Part shown: positions 50,321 to 54,330 of the stretch, in pieces
Position numbering within the stretch: the first letter of the stretch is position 1
How the letters are laid out: every line of letters starts with the position of its first letter
DNA from: Pelolinea sp.
GTDB taxonomy: Bacteria > Chloroflexota > Anaerolineae > Anaerolineales > Anaerolineaceae
Reading direction: 5' to 3'
NCBI GenBank assembly: GCA_030692365.1
Contig: JAUYCC010000050.1
Span: forward strand, 1-54,330
Length of the DNA: 54,330 nt
Translations under genes and position numbers: made by a program
The notes under the pieces: generated by a model
Databases searched by the model: none
What the model was told of the DNA's origin: nothing
What the model saw: only the letters and a program-made list of their open reading frames with translations

Positions 50321-51313
50321 TTACTCTTTTTCGAAAGGTGATCCCAAGGAGGCCGGCGGCGGAGTTTTGATAAATTTAATCACCTTTAAGAGCACCAATC
50401 GCAGGGGTCTTGGTATCTTTGCCAAAATTCTTATGACCCACTCCGTGTCCCCAATATTTACAAATAACAGGGTAAATATCATCAATGGAAAAGGTGCTAC
50501 TTGAAGCACCTGGGATGGAATATTTGGCAAGGTGGTTTGCAAAACAAGTCCAAGCCACTGAAGGAATACAAACAGGTATGCGCCTAACGCTCCGCGCAGC
50601 GGATTCCAACCCCCAAAAATTGTTATCGAAAGTACAATCCAGCCAATGCCATCCAAACCAGTGAGTGTGCCTTTCCACCCGGCTTTAACGCTTAATGAAT
50701 ACATAGGCCCCGCCAGTCCAATCAGCGCTGCGCCAAGAATTGTGTAAATGTAGCGTAACCGGTTCACATTAATACCGCGCGCGAAGGATGATACCGGCTG
50801 CTCACCAACCGCCCTCAGCATTAATCCCTGCCGGGTATGAAATATCCAGAGATATCCCCCGATAATCAAAATAAAACTGAAATACGTCAACCAGCTTTGT
50901 TTAAAGAATAAATCGCCCAAAACCGGTAAATTGGATAATATAGGAACATGGGTCGTACCAATAGCCGGTCCGGAGGTTCCCATCAATGGTGTCCCAAGGA
51001 AATAGGAAAGGTCTTTAAAAAGCAAGGCCAAGATAAATCCGACTGCAACCTGGGATTGTTTGATAGTGATACTGCAGAAAGAGACTACCGCGCCTGCGAG
51101 CGCCCCAACCGCCGCGCCAGCTAAAAGACCAATCAGCGCATTGCCAGTATATGACGCAGCTGCAAATCCAGCCATAGCGGATAATAAAATAATGCCGTTT
51201 GCCGAAAGATTGATCACTCCTGCGCGTTCGGTAAAAGTCTCACCAATCACCGCAACTACTACCGGTGTGGCTGCCGCGATAACACCCGCGAAACCAATAA
51301 GGAGTTCATTCAT
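50321..51313 (-). CDS. ABC transporter permease, NupQ/YufQ-like (nucleoside type)
   Basis: A 330-residue permease of the branched BPD_transp_2 family with about nine helices. Typical segments are GEVFTERAG-like GETFTERAGVINLSANGIIL and GINVNRLRYIYTILGAALIGLAG. With the neighbouring permease it forms the membrane channel of a BMP-type importer. Its start overlaps the stop of the other permease by eight bases. Confidence 0.9.
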   Translation of the reverse strand: MNELLIGFAGVIAAATPVVVAVIGETFTERAGVINLSANGIILLSAMAGFAAASYTGNALIGLLAGAAVGALAGAVVSFCSITIKQSQVAVGFILALLFKDLSYFLGTPLMGTSGPAIGTTHVPILSNLPVLGDLFFKQSWLTYFSFILIIGGYLWIFHTRQGLMLRAVGEQPVSSFARGINVNRLRYIYTILGAALIGLAGPMYSLSVKAGWKGTLTGLDGIGWIVLSITIFGGWNPLRGALGAYLFVFLQWLGLVLQTTLPNIPSQVLQVAPFPLMIFTLLFVNIGDTEWVIRILAKIPRPLRLVLLKVIKFIKTPPPASLGSPFEKE

Positions 51314-52361
51314 GTGTTTTTTCTCCCAATTTGGTTATCAACTTTTTTCGAACCCCATCCATGATCATATAAAAAAGTACCAGCGCGGATTGGATTACAC
51401 CTGTCAGGGTTGAATCCAGCTGCATCTCAATCGGTAACTGAATTCCCCCGATGTTGAGAGCCGCGAACAAGAACGCCACTGGTGCTGCCCATAAAACCTG
51501 GTAATTGACAAGCATGGCTACCAGCAGACCCATAAACCCATAACCGGATGAAATAGAGGGGATCAGCCGATAGTAAACCGCTGTCACCTGTAACGCCCCT
51601 GCCAGCCCGGCAAATAACCCGCACAACAAGAATGCCAGCAGCATATACCGTGAGGATGATATTCCCATCAATCTGGCAGCTTTGGGATTCTTACCGACCG
51701 CTTTCATGCGCAGCCCGACGGTTGTGTGGTTTAACAAAATGAAAACCACAACAACTGATACGATAGCCAAAATTAACGACCAGGGACTTAACCGTAATCC
51801 GGGAAAATTAGGCAGCCGCATAATCTCATCGAAGGGTTCTGTTCCGCTCATGGAGGCTACCCCGGGGCGCTTCCAGGGACCAAAAATCAGATAAAGGGTT
51901 ATCGCGGTAGCAATGAAATTCAATCCCAAACCCGCAAAGATTTCACTGACACCACCGAAGAATTTCAGTATTCCCGCAATTAAAGCCCACAGCATTCCAC
52001 CCGCGATTCCGGCGAGAATTGCCGCCATGATCACCAAGGTAGGTAAAACCCCTGAATCTTGAAGCAACCGTATCACCCAGGTGGTTAGAATTGCTCCAAT
52101 GGTGATTTGCCCTTCAATGCCGATATTCCATAACCCAACAGTGAAGGTAATTGCCAGCCCACAGGTGGTAACAATCAGCGGCACCCAAATCACCAGGCTG
52201 TCCGCAATCTTTTTTTCAGTCGAGAAAGCGCCTTTCAGGATATGGCCAAAAGCTTCAATAGGGTTTGCTTTTGCCATTACCAACACCAGCGCGGTAAATC
52301 CTAAGGCAAGCAAAATCCCCGCAAGGCGAAATCCGGTATTGATCAGCTTTTCACGCTTCAA
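51306..52361 (-). CDS. ABC transporter permease, NupP/YufP-like (nucleoside type)
   Basis: About 351 residues from a TTG at 52361, which has AAAGGAG ahead; a GTG 21 bases upstream is possible but lacks such a site. The BPD_transp_2 pattern shows LWNIGIEGQITIGAILTTW and GKNPKAARLMGISSSRYMLLAFLLCGLFAGLAGAL. It pairs with the downstream permease. The 5' end overlaps the ATPase stop by about 11 bases. Confidence 0.9.
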   Translation of the reverse strand: MKREKLINTGFRLAGILLALGFTALVLVMAKANPIEAFGHILKGAFSTEKKIADSLVIWVPLIVTTCGLAITFTVGLWNIGIEGQITIGAILTTWVIRLLQDSGVLPTLVIMAAILAGIAGGMLWALIAGILKFFGGVSEIFAGLGLNFIATAITLYLIFGPWKRPGVASMSGTEPFDEIMRLPNFPGLRLSPWSLILAIVSVVVVFILLNHTTVGLRMKAVGKNPKAARLMGISSSRYMLLAFLLCGLFAGLAGALQVTAVYYRLIPSISSGYGFMGLLVAMLVNYQVLWAAPVAFLFAALNIGGIQLPIEMQLDSTLTGVIQSALVLFYMIMDGVRKKLITKLGEKTHE

Positions 52362-53826
52362 TATTGGATAACTCCTTTCCACCGATCATGGCTCCCAGTC
52401 GCTCCTCGGTCAGTTCTGATGCCGGTAACGGTCTCGTAACAGTCCCGCCAAAAAAGACCATGATCCTGTCTGAATAAAACAGCAATTCTTCCAGATCTGA
52501 AGATGAAAAGATAATGGAAGTGTCATGTTGGCAGCGGTCGCGCAGAAGCGACCAGATCCAGTTTGAGGATTCAATATCCAGCCCGCGCGTGGGATCATCA
52601 AGCAGCAGCAGCCTTGCGGGTTCCCGCAGCATGGAAAGCAGCATGCGCTGTTGATTGCCCCCAGATAATTCCTCAACCCTCGAGGATTCTGTTCCTTTAA
52701 TTCGAAAGGTACTGATCCTTTCACGGGAGTGGATGACGTTATTCTTTTTTCGAATAAAAAATCCGTCTTCCTGCTGGGCAAGGCAGTAGTGCTCTTCCAG
52801 GGTCATCCCGGATAATAATCCTTCTTCAAGACGGGACGATGGCACATAATGAATTCCTTGCCGTTGGAAATGGAAGCAATTCTTTCCATTTATTTTTGCC
52901 GATCCCAGGTAAATTGTGCCATGGACAGGTTGAATAAACCCAGCTAAAGCCTGCAGAAACTGCCTTTGGCCAGAGCCTGCCATACCAGCTAATCCAACAA
53001 CCTCTCCTTTTTTTAAGTCCAGGTTTATATCCTTTATATTAAGGCGAAAATCTTCGAATGCTAACCCTTCAACCTTAATACACAAGTCATGCGAAACAGA
53101 ACGGCATGGCGATATACGAGTAAGACTGCGGCCAAACATCAGTTCCACCATTTTATTCTGATCAAATGGCGAATTGAGCACTTTTACCATTTTTCCCTTG
53201 CGCATCACAGCCGCTTGGTCACATAGGGCTTGAATCTCATCAAGTTTGTGTGAAACAAACAGAATTGTCTTACCCTCCTGTGCCAATTTCTTCAATGCGG
53301 TAAACAATTGGTCCTTCTGGCCGGCGCTGATACCCGTTGTTGGCTCATCCAGAATCAGCAGTTCAACACCCAACCAGAGCAAACGAAGCAGTTCAAGCTC
53401 CTGCCGTTCCCCCACTGTCAACCGACTGACATCACCGGACAAATCCAGTCTAAACCCCAAGGCTTCACTGATTTTTTCCAGCACCTTGAAATCAGGATAT
53501 GATTTCCTGTTGGAATTTGCCAATCCTACCTGTAAATTTTCCTTAATACTCATGGAGATAAAATCACGCGGCTCCTGATGGAGCATTCCAATCCCTATTT
53601 GAATCCCATCCTTTGGTGAATTGATAACAGCTTGGCAATCATTTACCAAGATTTCACCGCCATCTTTTTTGACCAGTCCTGAAAGGATTTTCATTAAGGT
53701 GCTTTTGCCCGCCCCGTTTTCACCCAGAATACCCATAATTTTCCCTTGAGGAATATCCAGGGAGACAGCATCATTGGCCTTCAGGCTGCCATAAAATTTT
53801 GAGACTTCACGTATTTTTATATGCAT
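52351..53826 (-). CDS. ABC transporter ATPase with two nucleotide-binding domains, NupO/YufO-like
   Basis: A 491-residue protein. The first domain has Walker A GENGAGKSTLMKIL (about 36-49), signature LTVGERQELELL and Walker B LLILDEPTTGI. The second has a degenerate Walker A (GMAGSGQRQFLQAL, Lys missing), signature LSGGNQQRMLL and LLLLDDPTRGLD. This two-domain form drives sugar and nucleoside importers. The gene begins 20 bases after a strong hairpin terminator. Confidence 0.92.
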   Translation of the reverse strand: MHIKIREVSKFYGSLKANDAVSLDIPQGKIMGILGENGAGKSTLMKILSGLVKKDGGEILVNDCQAVINSPKDGIQIGIGMLHQEPRDFISMSIKENLQVGLANSNRKSYPDFKVLEKISEALGFRLDLSGDVSRLTVGERQELELLRLLWLGVELLILDEPTTGISAGQKDQLFTALKKLAQEGKTILFVSHKLDEIQALCDQAAVMRKGKMVKVLNSPFDQNKMVELMFGRSLTRISPCRSVSHDLCIKVEGLAFEDFRLNIKDINLDLKKGEVVGLAGMAGSGQRQFLQALAGFIQPVHGTIYLGSAKINGKNCFHFQRQGIHYVPSSRLEEGLLSGMTLEEHYCLAQQEDGFFIRKKNNVIHSRERISTFRIKGTESSRVEELSGGNQQRMLLSMLREPARLLLLDDPTRGLDIESSNWIWSLLRDRCQHDTSIIFSSSDLEELLFYSDRIMVFFGGTVTRPLPASELTEERLGAMIGGKELSNIEA

Positions 53827-53845
53827 CGGAATTTTAATTTAAAAA

Positions 53846-53877
53846 GGGAGAAAGGTCAGCCGAAGCGCCTTTCTCCC
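53846..53877 (-). terminator. Terminator/attenuator between BMP lipoprotein and transporter genes
   Basis: 10-bp perfect stem GGGAGAAAGG (53846-53855) / CCTTTCTCCC (53868-53877) followed on the minus strand by TTTTT. It lies inside what would otherwise be one operon, so it likely limits read-through from the binding-protein gene into the ATPase and permeases. Confidence 0.85.
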
Positions 53878-53891
53878 ATTGACACGAAAGC

Positions 53892-54330
53892 CTATTCAGC
53901 CGGCATGCTTAATCCTACCATGCCTTCCAGAAGTTGAGGCAGGTACCAGATCTGATAATCGGTAGCTGTTTCGCCTTCCTTGAGATAGACGGTGCCATCC
54001 TGTAAATTGAGCGGTCCTTTCCACAAGTTCAAACCGCCAGCCAGTTCAGCAATGAATTTATCAACGACCGTACCGGCATCAGCAGATAAGGCTGAACCTT
54101 TTACAAAACCAACCGCGCTGGTATCCGGGTTGTTAATATCTGCCCAGTCAGGGCTGTTCCAGTCAAAGAAAGGTTTAAAGCTACCAGCCATTGCCGATTT
54201 GATGACCTCAACATATGCTGGTCCCCAGTTGAAGTAAGGGACACCCAAACAGGCATCTGCTCCCCCAGCGCAAGCATCCTTGTAATCATAGGGAATAGCG
54301 TAAACGTTTTTGCCATCGGCGCGCATCTTG
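53892..54330 (-). CDS. BMP-family substrate-binding protein, C-terminal part (runs off the window)
   Basis: At least 146 C-terminal residues are present; the start lies outside. The family pattern KNVYAIPYDYKDACAGGADACLGVPYFNWGPAYVEVIKSA and the closing LNLQDGTVYLKEGE are those of BMP/PnrA-like lipoproteins that bind purine nucleosides. With the ATPase and two permeases it completes an importer of the NupNOPQ type. The ligand is inferred from family. Confidence 0.88.
   Translation of the reverse strand, partial: KMRADGKNVYAIPYDYKDACAGGADACLGVPYFNWGPAYVEVIKSAMAGSFKPFFDWNSPDWADINNPDTSAVGFVKGSALSADAGTVVDKFIAELAGGLNLWKGPLNLQDGTVYLKEGETATDYQIWYLPQLLEGMVGLSMPAE

Noticed and set aside
1-54330. CRISPR array or cas genes
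   Set aside because: No regularly spaced repeats or Cas motifs were seen; the only regular repeat is the coding tandem in rplU.

Overview
The window looks like chromosomal DNA of a Chloroflexota bacterium, most likely class Anaerolineae. This is inferred from gene content and protein character (GatCAB, a bacterial HerA/NurA module, DUF3048 lipoproteins, Pro/Thr-rich secreted linkers, SelB, a NupNOPQ-type transporter), not from a marker tree. No rRNA, complete tRNA or CRISPR array was seen.

Layout. 1-810: edge of an IS3-type element and a small frameshifted DUF559 gene between two 51-bp direct repeats. 827-3963: a three-gene glycerol-3-phosphate-dehydrogenase-like flavoprotein operon. 4138-5840: a lipoprotein, a CYTH enzyme and a membrane protein. 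5950-9331: gatC-gatA-gatB. 9514-12449: a solitary Phd-type antitoxin, bacterioferritin, small membrane proteins, a FkbM methyltransferase and a HIT protein. 12665-14611: xseA-xseB and a PAP2-like protein. 14589-18106: nurA, a small partner gene and herA. 18231-28535: lipoproteins (one behind a c-di-GMP riboswitch), endonuclease III, asparaginase, a degenerate MBL-fold protein, an AAC(3)-family acyltransferase, an M23 peptidase, MiaB, a C39-like protein and a HAD phosphatase.

28536-31694 is a mobile-element cluster. An IS110 element (transposase broken by an amber codon) abuts the 3' half of a tRNA-like sequence. Its non-coding end carries a foldable RNA with 10-nt matches to the element's own right-end junction, as expected of a bridge RNA. 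A second structured RNA candidate and a complete IS30 element with 19-bp inverted repeats follow. Base composition becomes visibly more A/T-rich beyond this cluster.

31695-54330 is one long co-directional (minus) block. Read in its transcription direction it holds a BMP-type nucleoside ABC transporter, threonine synthase, a GT2 glycosyltransferase, a PLP enzyme with a small unknown partner, dihydropyrimidinase, three proton-pump-like membrane proteins, a coiled-coil protein, selB, rplU-rpmA, an rpmE fused to an RpoA-CTD-like domain, tdk, hpt, a CCA-adding enzyme, an alpha/beta hydrolase and a DUF362 ferredoxin-like protein. Nucleoside uptake, dihydropyrimidinase, Tdk and Hpt together suggest nucleobase salvage and breakdown.

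The most unusual points are the IS110 bridge-RNA candidate and its tRNA-like target, the bL31-alphaCTD fusion, the degenerate proton-pump trio, the c-di-GMP riboswitch before DUF3048, the leaderless promoter pattern at three genes, and the repeat-flanked DUF559 cassette.
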